This document shows, one piece after another, positions 26,307 to 34,766 of a DNA stretch of 64,000 bases. Both the position numbers and the translations under genes were made by a program. Under the pieces are notes generated by a model. The model saw only the letters and a program-made list of their open reading frames with translations. It did not search any database and was not told where the DNA came from. Each line of letters opens with the position of its first letter. The stretch's first letter is position 1. This DNA is from Xanthomonas euroxanthea (GTDB lineage Bacteria > Pseudomonadota > Gammaproteobacteria > Xanthomonadales > Xanthomonadaceae): contig NZ_UIHB01000006.1 of assembly GCF_900476395.1 (NCBI RefSeq), positions 1 through 64,000 of the forward strand, read 5' to 3'.

Positions 26307-26639
26307 TCAGGGCTTGGACTTGTTGTCGCCGGCGACGAAGTCTGCCGCATTTTCCCAGGCGCGCTTGACTGCGTGACGCGCCTTGCTCCAACTCAGACCA
26401 TTGGTGCCGCGGTTGGCTTCCCAGTCGCGGTGCAACTCCGCTTCCACCTGGTCATAGGCGCGCGCGTTTTCGCGGATACGCGCCTCGTGTCCGGCAAGGT
26501 AGGCGCCCTCGTAATCCTCGTAGCGGTCCCCTTCGGTGTAATACGATTCTTCGGTGAAGCGTTCGCGCCAATAGTTGGATACATTCTGACTGCGGTCTTC
26601 GTCCGGCGCACGGCCTGGAATCTGATACGGCACGTTCAT
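26307..26639 (-). CDS. Hypothetical small acidic/aromatic protein
   Basis: 110 residues and very hydrophilic. The first half is rich in Tyr and Glu (NYWRERFTEESYYTEGDRYEDYEGAY at about 22-47 in pieces), the second in charged helices (VEAELHRDWEANRG, KARHAVKRAWENAADF). There is no signal or membrane segment. ATG 26639 has GGAG 7 nt upstream, better than the ATG at 26651. The composition recalls small stress-associated proteins, and the gene downstream of it on the same strand in the opposite direction of reading (26827-27324) is also stress-type. The function is unknown. Confidence 0.7.
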   Translation of the reverse strand: MNVPYQIPGRAPDEDRSQNVSNYWRERFTEESYYTEGDRYEDYEGAYLAGHEARIRENARAYDQVEAELHRDWEANRGTNGLSWSKARHAVKRAWENAADFVAGDNKSKP

Positions 26640-26826
26640 GCTCGTCTCCATGGTGAATGTGCGCCCTAACCTAGGCGGGCGGGTGTTAAATCCGTTGCCA
26701 GGGCGGGTGAGGAGGGCATCAAGACATGTCGGCGTCTGGCAACCGCTTGCCGGCCGCGCTGTGTGGCGCGCCGCGTCGTCGATGCCGGACGCGACGCATG
26801 CGAGGCTGCCAGTGCATGCGCACGCA

Positions 26827-27324
26827 TCACGTCGCAGCCGATGCGGCCTCATATGGCAGCGGCGTGGCGCCGGCGGCATTCAGGCTGGCCTCTGCGTGCT
26901 GCAGCGATGGCTCGTCGGCATCGATGATCACCAGCACGCGCCCTGCCTGGATTTCGTCCTCGAATTGGCGGCGTACCGGGTCGGGCACGGTGGCGCCGAT
27001 CAACGCAGATGACCAGGTGCCGACCAGAGCCCCTGCCAGCGCCATGACACCTGCCCCGGCAATGGTGAGCCCGATCGGAGGCACGGCGATCGCGACCAGC
27101 CCGGCCACCAGGCCCGCAGCGCCACCGGTCGCGGCGCCGCGCGCTGCGGCGGGGAGAAAATCCGTCTTGGCATCCTTGCGCTCGTCGGGAATGCCTTCGA
27201 GTTCGATATCCGAACGGGCGATCAATGACAGCGCATCGTTGTCGATGCCGGCGCTGCGTGCGGCCTGCATGACGCGTTGCGCACTCTCGATATCGGGCGT
27301 GCTGTAGACACGGCGCAGTTTCAT
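26827..27324 (-). CDS. Putative general-stress membrane-associated protein (DUF1269-like)
   Basis: 165 residues. The N-terminal part (about 1-50, LRRVYSTPDIESAQRVMQAARSAG in pieces) looks like a small alpha/beta domain. Gly/Ala-rich hydrophobic hairpin segments (about 58-112) carry GAATGGAAGLVAGL and PPIGLTIAGAGVMAL. The C-terminus (about 115-150) is again alpha/beta-like (RVLVIIDADEPSLQHAE). The glycine-zipper hairpin flanked by soluble parts resembles stress-induced DUF1269/general-stress families. It lies 187 nt upstream of the small acidic protein on the same strand, possibly as one unit. The exact role is unknown. Confidence 0.75.
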   Translation of the reverse strand: MKLRRVYSTPDIESAQRVMQAARSAGIDNDALSLIARSDIELEGIPDERKDAKTDFLPAAARGAATGGAAGLVAGLVAIAVPPIGLTIAGAGVMALAGALVGTWSSALIGATVPDPVRRQFEDEIQAGRVLVIIDADEPSLQHAEASLNAAGATPLPYEAASAAT

Positions 27325-27412
27325 TGCAAGCTCCCATGCAGGTCAGGGCTGCAGCGTTGGACGCGCGCGGTTAGTCGTACGTGAGCGTTGCGCGAGCGTC
27401 CTGCGAAAGTGG

Positions 27413-28720
27413 TTATGCAGGCTTGCGCGGGAACAGGTAGATCACCCAGCCCACCAGCAGCGCCACACCGGCGGCCGCCAGGTTCTGCCAGCTGGCGCTG
27501 GCGAGCAGGCCCAGCGACAGCAGCAGCGCGGCGATGGGAATGGCCGGCCCGCCGGGCAGGCGCAAGGTGTCGGTGCGTTGCCGGTAGCGACGCGCCAGCA
27601 CGATCACTGCCGCGGCCGTGCCGATATAGGCAAACAGCCGGGTGACCATTGACAGCAATGCCAGCTGCGTGAACGAGCCCGACACCGCCAGCGCCAGCGA
27701 CAGCACGCCCTGGGTCAGCACCGCCGCTGCCGGGGTGTGGAAACGTGGATGCACACGTGCCAGAAATGCCGGGCCGTAGCCGTCTTGCGCCAGCGCGAAC
27801 AGAAAGCGCGGCCCGAGCATGACCGTGTTGCTGGTGGTGCCGAGGATGGAAATGGTGGCACCGACAGTGAGGATCAGTGCCAGCGCTTCGCCGCCGAAAC
27901 GGCTTGCGGCATCGGCCAGGGGCGTGGGCGAGGCGGCAAGATTGGGCAGCGTGCCTTGTGCCACGACCTGGACCGCCGCATAGATCAAGGTGACGGTAAC
28001 GATCATGGTGATCAGCGCAAATGGCACGTCGCGACGCGGGTTGCGGTATTCGCCAGCGGCCGCAGGGATGTTTTCGAAGCCGGCATAGGCGAACAGCAGC
28101 AGCAAGGCCGCTTCGCCGAGATTGCCCAGGTCGCGCAGGTCCGGCGTGGTGCCGGCAAAGGCCCACGACCAGTCCACGTAGAACACGCCAATTGCCACGA
28201 ACAGCAGCAACGGCACCAGCTTGCCGATCACCAGCGCAATGCCGGTACGCGCAGCCGATTTCACCCCGATCACGTTGATGGCGGTGAGCACACCCAAAGA
28301 ACCGACGACCACCAGCAGGCGCGCCCAGTGATCGGTTGCCACGGTCGGCCAGAACCGCGCGACCGCGTCGGCCAGGCCGTTGCTCAATGCCGCTGCCGAA
28401 CTGATGCGGGTGAGCCAGATCATCCAGCCGATCTGAAAGCCGACAAACGGGCCGAACGCCTCACGCGTGTACAGATAACTGCCGCCCGGGGTGTCGAAAT
28501 AGCTCGCCGCCTGCGCGTAGCACAACACCAGCAGTGCCACTGCCAGACCGGCCAGCAGCACTGCCCACAGGCTCATCGGCCCGAGCAGCGCAGCGGTGGC
28601 CGCCGGCAGCAGGTAGATGCCGCTGCCGATGACATCGTTGATGGACAAGCCGACGATCTGCCAGCGGCTGACCACGCGGACCAGGCCAGTGGGGTCGGGT
28701 GCGGGAGCCGCGCTGCTCAT
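27413..28720 (-). CDS. APC family amino acid permease
   Basis: 435 residues with about 12 transmembrane helices of the amino acid-polyamine-organocation family. Helix 1 has the unwound GSGIYLLPA motif near 30, helix 2 starts after AQAASYFDTPGGSYLYTREAFG in pieces, and FAYAGFENIPAAAGEYRNPRRD in helix 6/loop 6 is typical. Its ATG overlaps the stop of the L,D-transpeptidase gene by 4 nt, so the two are translationally coupled. In this wall-peptide neighbourhood the substrate could be an amino acid freed from murein peptides, which is an inference from context. Confidence 0.88.
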   Translation of the reverse strand: MSSAAPAPDPTGLVRVVSRWQIVGLSINDVIGSGIYLLPAATAALLGPMSLWAVLLAGLAVALLVLCYAQAASYFDTPGGSYLYTREAFGPFVGFQIGWMIWLTRISSAAALSNGLADAVARFWPTVATDHWARLLVVVGSLGVLTAINVIGVKSAARTGIALVIGKLVPLLLFVAIGVFYVDWSWAFAGTTPDLRDLGNLGEAALLLLFAYAGFENIPAAAGEYRNPRRDVPFALITMIVTVTLIYAAVQVVAQGTLPNLAASPTPLADAASRFGGEALALILTVGATISILGTTSNTVMLGPRFLFALAQDGYGPAFLARVHPRFHTPAAAVLTQGVLSLALAVSGSFTQLALLSMVTRLFAYIGTAAAVIVLARRYRQRTDTLRLPGGPAIPIAALLLSLGLLASASWQNLAAAGVALLVGWVIYLFPRKPA

Positions 28721-29493
28721 CGGCCCACCTCCTTCAACTCGGGCAACTGCCACTGGGCCTGCAGGCGTGCGTATTCGGCACGCGGCAACAGCACGAACAG
28801 TGGTGTGTCGTCGGGCTTCAACCAGGCCAGCAGGCGTTGCATATCGGCCGGCGCCATCGCAGTGCAGCCGGCGGTGAACTGGCCCGGCGTGCGCCACAGA
28901 TGCGCGAAGATGCAGCTGCCGTGCCCGGGCACCGCATCGGGATTGTGCGCGATCACAAAGCCCTCGCTGTAGCGCGCATCGCCGGGATGTTGCAGGTCCA
29001 GGCGCATCCGTTCGCTCGACCCGGCCACTGCGGCCTCCCCGACCTGCGCGGCGTCGACGATACGGTTGTACAGCGGCGAGCTCGGCACATCCATGCAGTA
29101 GTGGGTGGCGCTCATCGCCTGGTACGGCATGGCGCTGTCGATCTGTTGGGCGTAACCGAAGGCCGGGCCGATCGCGAATACACCGGCCGGGCTGCGGCCG
29201 TCGCCTTCGCGCTTCTGCGGGCCTTGCGTCTGCTTGGGATGCAGGCCATCGCCCCAGGCACTGCCATGCCGCCCGAGCGCGACTGCGAAGCCCGGTGCGG
29301 CCGGTTGCCAGTGGCCGCCTACACGGGCGAATGTCTGCAGGCGTGCCTGGGTGCTGTCCCAATCCGGCGTGGTCACCACGACCAGTGCGCGCGCCTGATT
29401 CAAGGCGTCGATTGGGCCGGCAGCGACGGCAAGGCTGCTGCAGCTTGCCAGCGCCAGCAGCGCAACGGATCGAAACACGGTGGCAAGGCGCAT
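28717..29493 (-). CDS. L,D-transpeptidase (YkuD domain)
   Basis: 258 residues. A signal peptide or lipoprotein-type leader (MRLATVFRSVALLALASCSSLAVAA) comes first. The YkuD catalytic region has His198 (FAHLW) and the nucleophile Cys210 (TAGCTAM). The family makes 3-3 cross-links or attaches proteins to peptidoglycan; single-domain secreted forms like this may also act as L,D-carboxypeptidases. It is followed by the permease with a 4-nt overlap (ATGA). It lies downstream of the epimerase and NlpC genes on the same strand but 400 nt away from them. Confidence 0.88.
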   Translation of the reverse strand: MRLATVFRSVALLALASCSSLAVAAGPIDALNQARALVVVTTPDWDSTQARLQTFARVGGHWQPAAPGFAVALGRHGSAWGDGLHPKQTQGPQKREGDGRSPAGVFAIGPAFGYAQQIDSAMPYQAMSATHYCMDVPSSPLYNRIVDAAQVGEAAVAGSSERMRLDLQHPGDARYSEGFVIAHNPDAVPGHGSCIFAHLWRTPGQFTAGCTAMAPADMQRLLAWLKPDDTPLFVLLPRAEYARLQAQWQLPELKEVGR

Positions 29494-29893
29494 GCAGGCT
29501 CCGGGGGAATGGGTCTGGCAGGGTGAGCTGCGTTGAGTCGATCGGCTGTTGGCGGCGACAGTGCGGTGCCTCGACACTGCATTGCTGACCAACACCTTAT
29601 CGCTACTGTACCCAGCAACGCAGCTGTGTAGTGCATGCGTGCGCGATGTTCGTGTGCGTGCTTGGCGGGCCTTGGAGCGGCTGAGACCATTGGAGAGTGC
29701 GGGTATGCATGGTTTCAGTAGGGCAACCGACGAACTCTCTGGTGCGGTGCCCTGGCCGTTTGCGGGGCCGTGTGGCGGCCTGGATGCCGCCAACGAGCCT
29801 CCACGGACGGATTCACGGCGTGTCCTGCGAGCGGCGAGGGCACCGCGCGCTCGACAGACCGACCGACGCGGCTTGGAAATATCCAATGGCGCG
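29494..29893. other. Gene-free region with palindromic repeat copy A
   Basis: 400 bases between the L,D-transpeptidase and epimerase genes, both on minus. The right half is occupied by copy A of the dispersed palindromic element (29741-29848). The left half (29494-29740) should carry the promoter of the transpeptidase-permease pair. TTGGTCAGCAATGC and ACAGTAGCGATAAGG occur on minus near 29590-29615, but no confident box pair was found. Confidence 0.5.
29741..29848 (+). repeat. Dispersed palindromic element, copy A
   Basis: About 108 bp. The outer arms (GCGGTGCCCT near 29744 and AGGGCACCGC near 29837) pair over about 22 bp with a few mismatches. The inner arms GGCGGC (29774-29779) and GCCGCC (29786-29791) form a small hairpin. 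A conserved strip GCCT-CCACGGACGG then CGGCGTGTCCTGCG lies in the right half. Copies B (40554-40663) and C (40786-40893, inverted) share the same layout. Confidence 0.8.
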
Positions 29894-30991
29894 TTAGCCC
29901 GGCAACAGCTCCAGCACGCGGATGCGGCGGATGCCCAGGCCTGGGGAGTCGTCGATATGGATCCGGGCATCGTCGAAATGCACGCCGCCCTCGGTGGGAT
30001 CGAACTGCCCGAGTGCAGGCGCATCCAGATCTGCCAGGGTGATGCTGTCGGCCTTGGCCACCGCCAGATGCACTGCCGCGGCCACGCTGATGCTGGATTC
30101 GATCATGCAGCCGATCATGCACGGCACGCCGTACACGGCCGCGATATCGGCAATGCGGATCGCATTGGATAGCCCGCCGGTCTTCATCAGCTTGATGTTG
30201 ACGATATCGGCGGCGCGGCGCTGGATGAGGTCGATCACCTGGACCGGCGAGAACACGCTTTCGTCGGCCATCACCGGCGTGTCGATCCGTGCGCTGACAA
30301 ACGCCAGCCCGTCGATGTCCGCGGCCCTGACCGGCTGTTCCACCAGTTCCATCACGATGCCGGCGTGTTCCAGCGTGCGCATGGTGCGCACCGCCTGTTT
30401 GGGCGTCCAGCCCTGGTTGGCATCCAGGCGCAGCGATGCGCGACCAGCGACCGCGGCATGCATCGCCATGATCCGTTCGACGTCCGAGTCGCTGTCCTTG
30501 CCGACCTTGATCTTCAGCGACCGATAGCCGCGTGCGAGCGCCGAGTGCGCCTGCGCCACCATCACCTCGATGCTATCGACGCTGATGGTGATGTCGGTGG
30601 TGATGCGCGGCGTGCCGCCGCCAAGCGCCTGGTAGAGCGGGGTGCCGAAGCCCTGCGCCCATAGGTCGTAGAGCGCGATCTCCACCGCCGCCTTGGCGCT
30701 GGTGTTGCGCTCCAGCGCGTGTTGCACCAGCACGCATAGCCGGTTGAGATCGGCCACGTCCTGGCCGATCAACGCCGGGCCGATGCAATGGCTGATGGCG
30801 GCGATGATGGCGCCGTGCGTATCGCCGGTGATCGGCGCGGTGGCCGGCGCGGCGCCATAGCCGATATGGCCGCTATCGGTCTGCAGCAGCACCACCACGT
30901 CCTCGATCGCCTGCACGGTGCGTATCGCAGTCTTGAACGGGGTCTTCAATGGCACGCGCAGCATGCCGAGGCGAAAGCCGGTGATCTTCAT
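29894..30991 (-). CDS. Dipeptide epimerase (L-Ala-D/L-Glu type, enolase superfamily)
   Basis: 365 residues of the mandelate racemase/muconate-lactonising subgroup. The catalytic pattern is complete: Lys160 and Lys162 (LKIKVG), metal ligands Asp190 (RLDANQGW), Glu218 (VEQPV) and Asp243 (ADES), and a Lys at 267 or 270 (NIKLMKTGG). This is the arrangement of L-Ala-D/L-Glu epimerases that convert murein-derived L-Ala-D-Glu so it can be used. Its ATG overlaps the stop of the NlpC/P60 gene by 4 nt. That enzyme would provide the dipeptide, which strongly supports the substrate. Confidence 0.9.
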   Translation of the reverse strand: MKITGFRLGMLRVPLKTPFKTAIRTVQAIEDVVVLLQTDSGHIGYGAAPATAPITGDTHGAIIAAISHCIGPALIGQDVADLNRLCVLVQHALERNTSAKAAVEIALYDLWAQGFGTPLYQALGGGTPRITTDITISVDSIEVMVAQAHSALARGYRSLKIKVGKDSDSDVERIMAMHAAVAGRASLRLDANQGWTPKQAVRTMRTLEHAGIVMELVEQPVRAADIDGLAFVSARIDTPVMADESVFSPVQVIDLIQRRAADIVNIKLMKTGGLSNAIRIADIAAVYGVPCMIGCMIESSISVAAAVHLAVAKADSITLADLDAPALGQFDPTEGGVHFDDARIHIDDSPGLGIRRIRVLELLPG

Positions 30992-32400
30992 GGGGAGCCA
31001 ATCGGTGCGATGCGTTGGATGCGGGTGATGTGATCGACGAACGGCGTGCCGTCGCTGGCGAGCAGGGGCAGCAGCGGGGTCACCGACACACCGTTCAAGC
31101 GCGCGCGCTGCACGTCGCCGGCCACGTCGCGGTAATGGGCACCGGCCACATCATGGATCACCCATGGTGCACCGTGCTCGTGTCCGATCACCAGCATCAC
31201 ATGACCGGGGATATAGATCAGATCGCCGACCTGCAGCCGTGCAAGTTGCTGCAGGCGCTGCGGCAATGGCGCCTGCGTCTGGAACGGAACGCCGAGCAGT
31301 GCCGGACTGCGTGCCTGGTCGCCGGTATTGCGTGGCAATGCGATGCCCAGGCTGCGATACACGTCCAGCACGAACCCACTGCAGTCGCGCGCATCGTAGT
31401 CGTTGCCCCAGCCATAGCGTTCGCCGAGGAACTTGAACGCCTGCTGCAGCAATGCCGCAGGCGTGGCCGGCAGCGGGCCAAGGCGCACGTCGGCGCCGCG
31501 CGGAATCAGCGCCGGCACCAGCTGCAAACGCCCGTCGCTGCCGCGCAGCGGCAACTGCACGACGTAGGCAGCCTGCGGCAGCTGCCCGTTGACCGGCTGT
31601 TGCGGCGGCCAGTCGCCGAGCAGCGGCACGCTGGTGCCCATGTCCAGCGTCAGTGCGGAGACGGCCGGCACGTCCGGGGTGTAGGCGCTCTGCACGCGTG
31701 CGCCGGCGACCACCAGCCGTGGGCGGCGGCGTGCGTAGTCCAGCACCTCGCGACGCGTGCCCAGGGCAATCCGGTCGGCAGCAATCCAGGCCGCATAGTT
31801 GGCCGCCAGCACGAAGTGCCATGCACCATCGGCGCTGGTATGCAGCACCGCCACCGGCGTGCCGGGGTAGAGCGCCGATTCCTGGAAGCGGTCGATATCG
31901 TGGTCGTCGGTGGTGCTGAACACGCGCTGCGCGGTGGGGAAGGTGCGCAGTGCCGCACGCTGCACCACCAGCGCAAACCGGGGCGTGACCTGTGCGGGCA
32001 GTGCATCCAGTGCCAGGGCCTGGCGCAGCGTCGCAAGGCGCGAGGCATCGATGCTGCGCCCATCGCTGTCGTAGAGCGCACGCGTCGGTGTGGCCGACCG
32101 TGCTTCGATGCGCGCGCGCACCTCGGCCGCGGGTAGTACCTCGGCCAGCTGCGACAGGTCGTGCATGGAGCCATCGTCGCGCAGCAAGCGTGCATTGAGG
32201 CCGGCAATCTGCGCGGCCGTCATGCGCAGCGTCTGCGCGTTGCGACTGCGCTGGATCCAGTAGTCGGCCGCCAACTGCGCATCGCTGGCCGCAAATGGCG
32301 CGGTGTGCGGCGTTGGGGTGGCAGGGTTTGCCGCAACGGCACCGCAGGGCAGGCCGATGACCAGCAGCAACAACGTCAGCAGGCAGCGCGACAATGGCAT
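30988..32400 (-). CDS. Secreted NlpC/P60 peptidase with SH3-type N-terminal region
   Basis: 470 residues. A signal peptide (MPLSRCLLTLLLLVIGLPCGAVA) is followed by a long N-terminal region resembling the SH3b-containing part of dipeptidyl endopeptidases (about 150-300; GTPVAVLHTSADGAWHFVLAANYAAW in pieces). The C-terminal NlpC/P60 domain (about 315-440) has catalytic Cys340 (RDCSGFV) and His400 (GHVMLVIG). The family cuts D-Glu-diaminopimelate or similar bonds in murein stem peptides. The gene is coupled by ATGA to the epimerase and divergent from the amidase gene. Confidence 0.9.
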   Translation of the reverse strand: MPLSRCLLTLLLLVIGLPCGAVAANPATPTPHTAPFAASDAQLAADYWIQRSRNAQTLRMTAAQIAGLNARLLRDDGSMHDLSQLAEVLPAAEVRARIEARSATPTRALYDSDGRSIDASRLATLRQALALDALPAQVTPRFALVVQRAALRTFPTAQRVFSTTDDHDIDRFQESALYPGTPVAVLHTSADGAWHFVLAANYAAWIAADRIALGTRREVLDYARRRPRLVVAGARVQSAYTPDVPAVSALTLDMGTSVPLLGDWPPQQPVNGQLPQAAYVVQLPLRGSDGRLQLVPALIPRGADVRLGPLPATPAALLQQAFKFLGERYGWGNDYDARDCSGFVLDVYRSLGIALPRNTGDQARSPALLGVPFQTQAPLPQRLQQLARLQVGDLIYIPGHVMLVIGHEHGAPWVIHDVAGAHYRDVAGDVQRARLNGVSVTPLLPLLASDGTPFVDHITRIQRIAPIGSP

Positions 32401-32711
32401 GAAGAAGACTCTTGAGGGGTGCAGCGACTGGCAAGGCTTTTTACAGGGAATCACGACCGCAGGCGCGCGGACCTGCGCCGACCACGCCGGCTTGTAGTGT
32501 ACGCATGCGCAAGTATCCCCGGTGCGTGTCGCATGGCGCAGCGGTGCCGTAAGGTCTGTCGGTCTCTGCGCACGTGCAGTCTGCCTGCCACCGGCCGCAG
32601 CCGCGTGCTGCACGCCATCGCCCCGCACAGCAGATAATGGCCGCCTCGCATGCGCGGCCCATCGGGGCGCAGGTACAGCGCAGGCCCTTGTCGTTTCGCC
32701 AGGAGAATCCG
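32401..32711. other. Divergent promoter region of the wall-peptide genes
   Basis: 311 bases between the divergent NlpC/P60 (minus) and amidase (plus) genes. It must carry two promoters. The only clear signal is the Shine-Dalgarno AGGAG at 32701-32705 for the amidase. No operator palindrome or convincing -35/-10 pair could be read by eye. Confidence 0.5.
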
Positions 32712-33518
32712 ATGTCATCTGCTTCCACGCCATCGCCATCGTCGTGGCTACGCGCCGCGCTGTGTCTGGTGGTGCTGTCATTGGGCGCGTGTGCGCACAC
32801 GCCGCAGCGCAATCCGCTGGCCCGGTGGGTGCCTTCGCCCAATTACGACGCACGGCGGCCGATCCTGATCGTGCTGCACTTCACCGACCAGCAGTCGGTG
32901 CCGCAGAGCCTGGGCACGCTGCGCGGGCGCAATAGCGGCGGTCGGGTCAGTGCGCACTATCTGATTGGCGAAGATGGCACACGCTATCAACTGGTCAGCG
33001 ACGACCAGCGCGCCTGGCACGGCGGTGCCGGGCGCTGGGGCACCATCACCGACATCAACTCCGCCTCGATCGGCATCGAGCTGGACAACGACGGCAGCGA
33101 GCCGTTCGCGCCCGCCCAGATCGACAGCCTGCTGGTGCTGCTGGACGACCTGTGCACCCGCCTGCGCATCCCGCGCACCCAGGTCGTCGGCCACGAAGAC
33201 GTGGCCCCGACCCGCAAGAACGACCCCGGCCCGCTGTTTCCGTGGAAGCGCCTGGCCGACGCCGGCTTCGGCCGCTGGCCTGCCGCCGATGCCCCCGCCG
33301 CGCCGGCAGGTTTCGATCCCTGGCAGGCGCTCGCCTTGCTCGGCTACAGCCTCGACGATCCCGCCGCCACCCTGCAGGCGTTTCATCATCACTACCGCAG
33401 CAGCGACGCCCGCACGCTGGATGCCGAGGATGCGCGCATCCTGCATGCGTTGACCGGGCCGCTGCGACTACCCGGCCTGCCGGCTGCGGCAGAACGGCTT
33501 GAGAGCGACGGTTCATAG
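32712..33518 (+). CDS. N-acetylmuramoyl-L-alanine amidase lipoprotein (AmiD-like)
   Basis: 268 residues. A lipoprotein signal with lipobox LGAC (Cys27) leads to an amidase_2 zinc domain. Metal ligands are His56 (VLHFT), His161 (VVGHEDVAP) and Asp171 (KNDPGP), and DQRAWHGGAGRWG carries His103 near the active site. A helical C-terminal part (about 200-260) resembles the peptidoglycan-binding-like end of AmiD. It cleaves the MurNAc-L-Ala bond of anhydro-muropeptides in the outer membrane. AGGAG stands 6 nt before the start. It is divergent from the NlpC/P60 gene. Confidence 0.92.
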   Translation: MSSASTPSPSSWLRAALCLVVLSLGACAHTPQRNPLARWVPSPNYDARRPILIVLHFTDQQSVPQSLGTLRGRNSGGRVSAHYLIGEDGTRYQLVSDDQRAWHGGAGRWGTITDINSASIGIELDNDGSEPFAPAQIDSLLVLLDDLCTRLRIPRTQVVGHEDVAPTRKNDPGPLFPWKRLADAGFGRWPAADAPAAPAGFDPWQALALLGYSLDDPAATLQAFHHHYRSSDARTLDAEDARILHALTGPLRLPGLPAAAERLESDGS

Positions 33519-33616
33519 GTGCATCGTGGTCGCAGCCGCCATGCGTCTTCTTGGCGAGCCGATACGGACGCGATACTTCCGGCGCAGTGTTTCCATATGG
33601 TTGCAAAGGAGAAACG

Positions 33617-34363
33617 ATGAGGCACATCAAGTCGGCACGGACATTATCTTCTCGGTTTCGGGGCAAGGTCTGTTGCGCCCTGCTGTCGATTGCGTTGGTG
33701 CCGTGCGTTGCCACAGCCGCCCAGGTGCACATCTCTTCAGCAACGACCGCCGCACAAGCCGGTCTGGTCAATGTGCAGGACCTCGCGCCGGAAATCGCGG
33801 TGGACATGCGTTATGCGGGCAGCAACAACTTCACCGGGCGCGTGGTGCCGGGGTATCTGGCGCCCACCTGCTATTTGCTGCGTCCGGCCGCGGAGGCCCT
33901 GGCGCGGGTGGCGCGGTCGCTCAAGCCCCAGGGCTATCGACTGCAGGTGTTCGATTGCTACCGGCCGGTGCGGGCGGTGCAGGCATTCGTGGCCTGGGCT
34001 GCGGATCTGCAAGACCAGTCGACCAAGGCGCAGCACTACCCGCGCGTGGACAAACGCGCGCTGCTGGGGGACTACATCGCCGAGACCTCCGGGCATAGCC
34101 GCGGCGCAACGCTGGACCTGGGGCTGCTGGACTGCCGGCACGGCCCATGCCAGCCGGTGGAGATGGGCACCGAGTTCGATTTCTTCGATGCGCGTGCGCA
34201 TACCGATGCGCGCGACATCAGCCCGGTACAGCGTGCCCACCGCCAGCAGTTGTTGCATGCGATGGCGGCGGAGGGATTTGCCAATTATCCGATGGAGTGG
34301 TGGCACTTCACGTTCCGCCCCGAGCCGATGCCGGAGACCGCGTTCGATGTGCCGGTCAACTGA
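33617..34363 (+). CDS. D-Ala-D-Ala dipeptidase (VanX/DdpX family)
   Basis: 248 residues with a signal peptide (about 1-35, ending VATAAQ). The zinc site is His160 and Asp167 (SGHSRGATLDLG) and His230 with catalytic Glu227 (MEWWHF), which fits VanX/DdpX. YAGSNNFTGRVVPGY is the family N-terminal stretch. In Gram-negative bacteria without vancomycin resistance, such enzymes let the cell use D-Ala-D-Ala from murein turnover, which fits the cluster. AAGGAG stands 5 nt before the start. It lies 98 nt after the amidase gene, probably in the same transcript. Confidence 0.92.
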   Translation: MRHIKSARTLSSRFRGKVCCALLSIALVPCVATAAQVHISSATTAAQAGLVNVQDLAPEIAVDMRYAGSNNFTGRVVPGYLAPTCYLLRPAAEALARVARSLKPQGYRLQVFDCYRPVRAVQAFVAWAADLQDQSTKAQHYPRVDKRALLGDYIAETSGHSRGATLDLGLLDCRHGPCQPVEMGTEFDFFDARAHTDARDISPVQRAHRQQLLHAMAAEGFANYPMEWWHFTFRPEPMPETAFDVPVN

Positions 34364-34440
34364 ATGACGCGCCGCAGGCGGTGACGCGGCACCGCACTAT
34401 CCCTGTTGTCCATCACTCCAAGCCGCTGCAAGGAATTGCC

Positions 34441-34638
34441 ATGTCCGACCCGGAACGCTTTGTCGATATCGCCTGCCCGTATTGCGGGGAGTGGATCACC
34501 CTGACGCTGGATCTGACCGGCGGCGACCAGCATTACATCGAAGATTGCCAGGTGTGCTGCAAGCCGATCTCGGTCAGCGTGCAATGGGATGAAGAAGGCG
34601 AAGCGCAGGTGCGTGCGCGCGGGCAGGACGATGCGTGA
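34441..34638 (+). CDS. CPXCG motif cysteine-rich small protein
   Basis: 65 residues of the CPXCG-motif protein family. The two Cys pairs ACPYCG (about 12-15) and EDCQVCCKPI (about 36-40) are consistent with a single zinc ribbon. It is acidic otherwise, with no signal peptide, and is therefore cytoplasmic. The function is unknown. It lies 77 nt after the dipeptidase gene on the same strand and has AAGGAATTGCC directly before the ATG. Confidence 0.85.
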   Translation: MSDPERFVDIACPYCGEWITLTLDLTGGDQHYIEDCQVCCKPISVSVQWDEEGEAQVRARGQDDA

Positions 34639-34766
34639 GCACGGCGTGTCGCGGGATCGGGCAGCTGGATCACCCGGCCCAGCCTCGTTCGCATCACCGC
34701 TCGCGCCTGCGGCTTTGGCCGGGATCCATCCACCGCAACCGCTAGACTGATGCGCCTGCTGCCTGG

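Noticed and set aside
29494..29893. Insertion sequence
   Set aside because: No transposase frame, no terminal inverted repeat with target duplication beyond the palindromic element itself.
29697..30042. Small open frames in the epimerase-transpeptidase gap
   Set aside because: They read through palindromic copy A and into the antisense of the epimerase gene. The peptide pieces (GGMDAA-like) recur at the other copies, showing DNA-level origin.
32401..32711. Plant-inducible promoter box (TTCGC-N15-TTCGC) for secreted genes
   Set aside because: No pair of TTCGC with the right spacing was found in this region or the other intergenic regions checked by eye.
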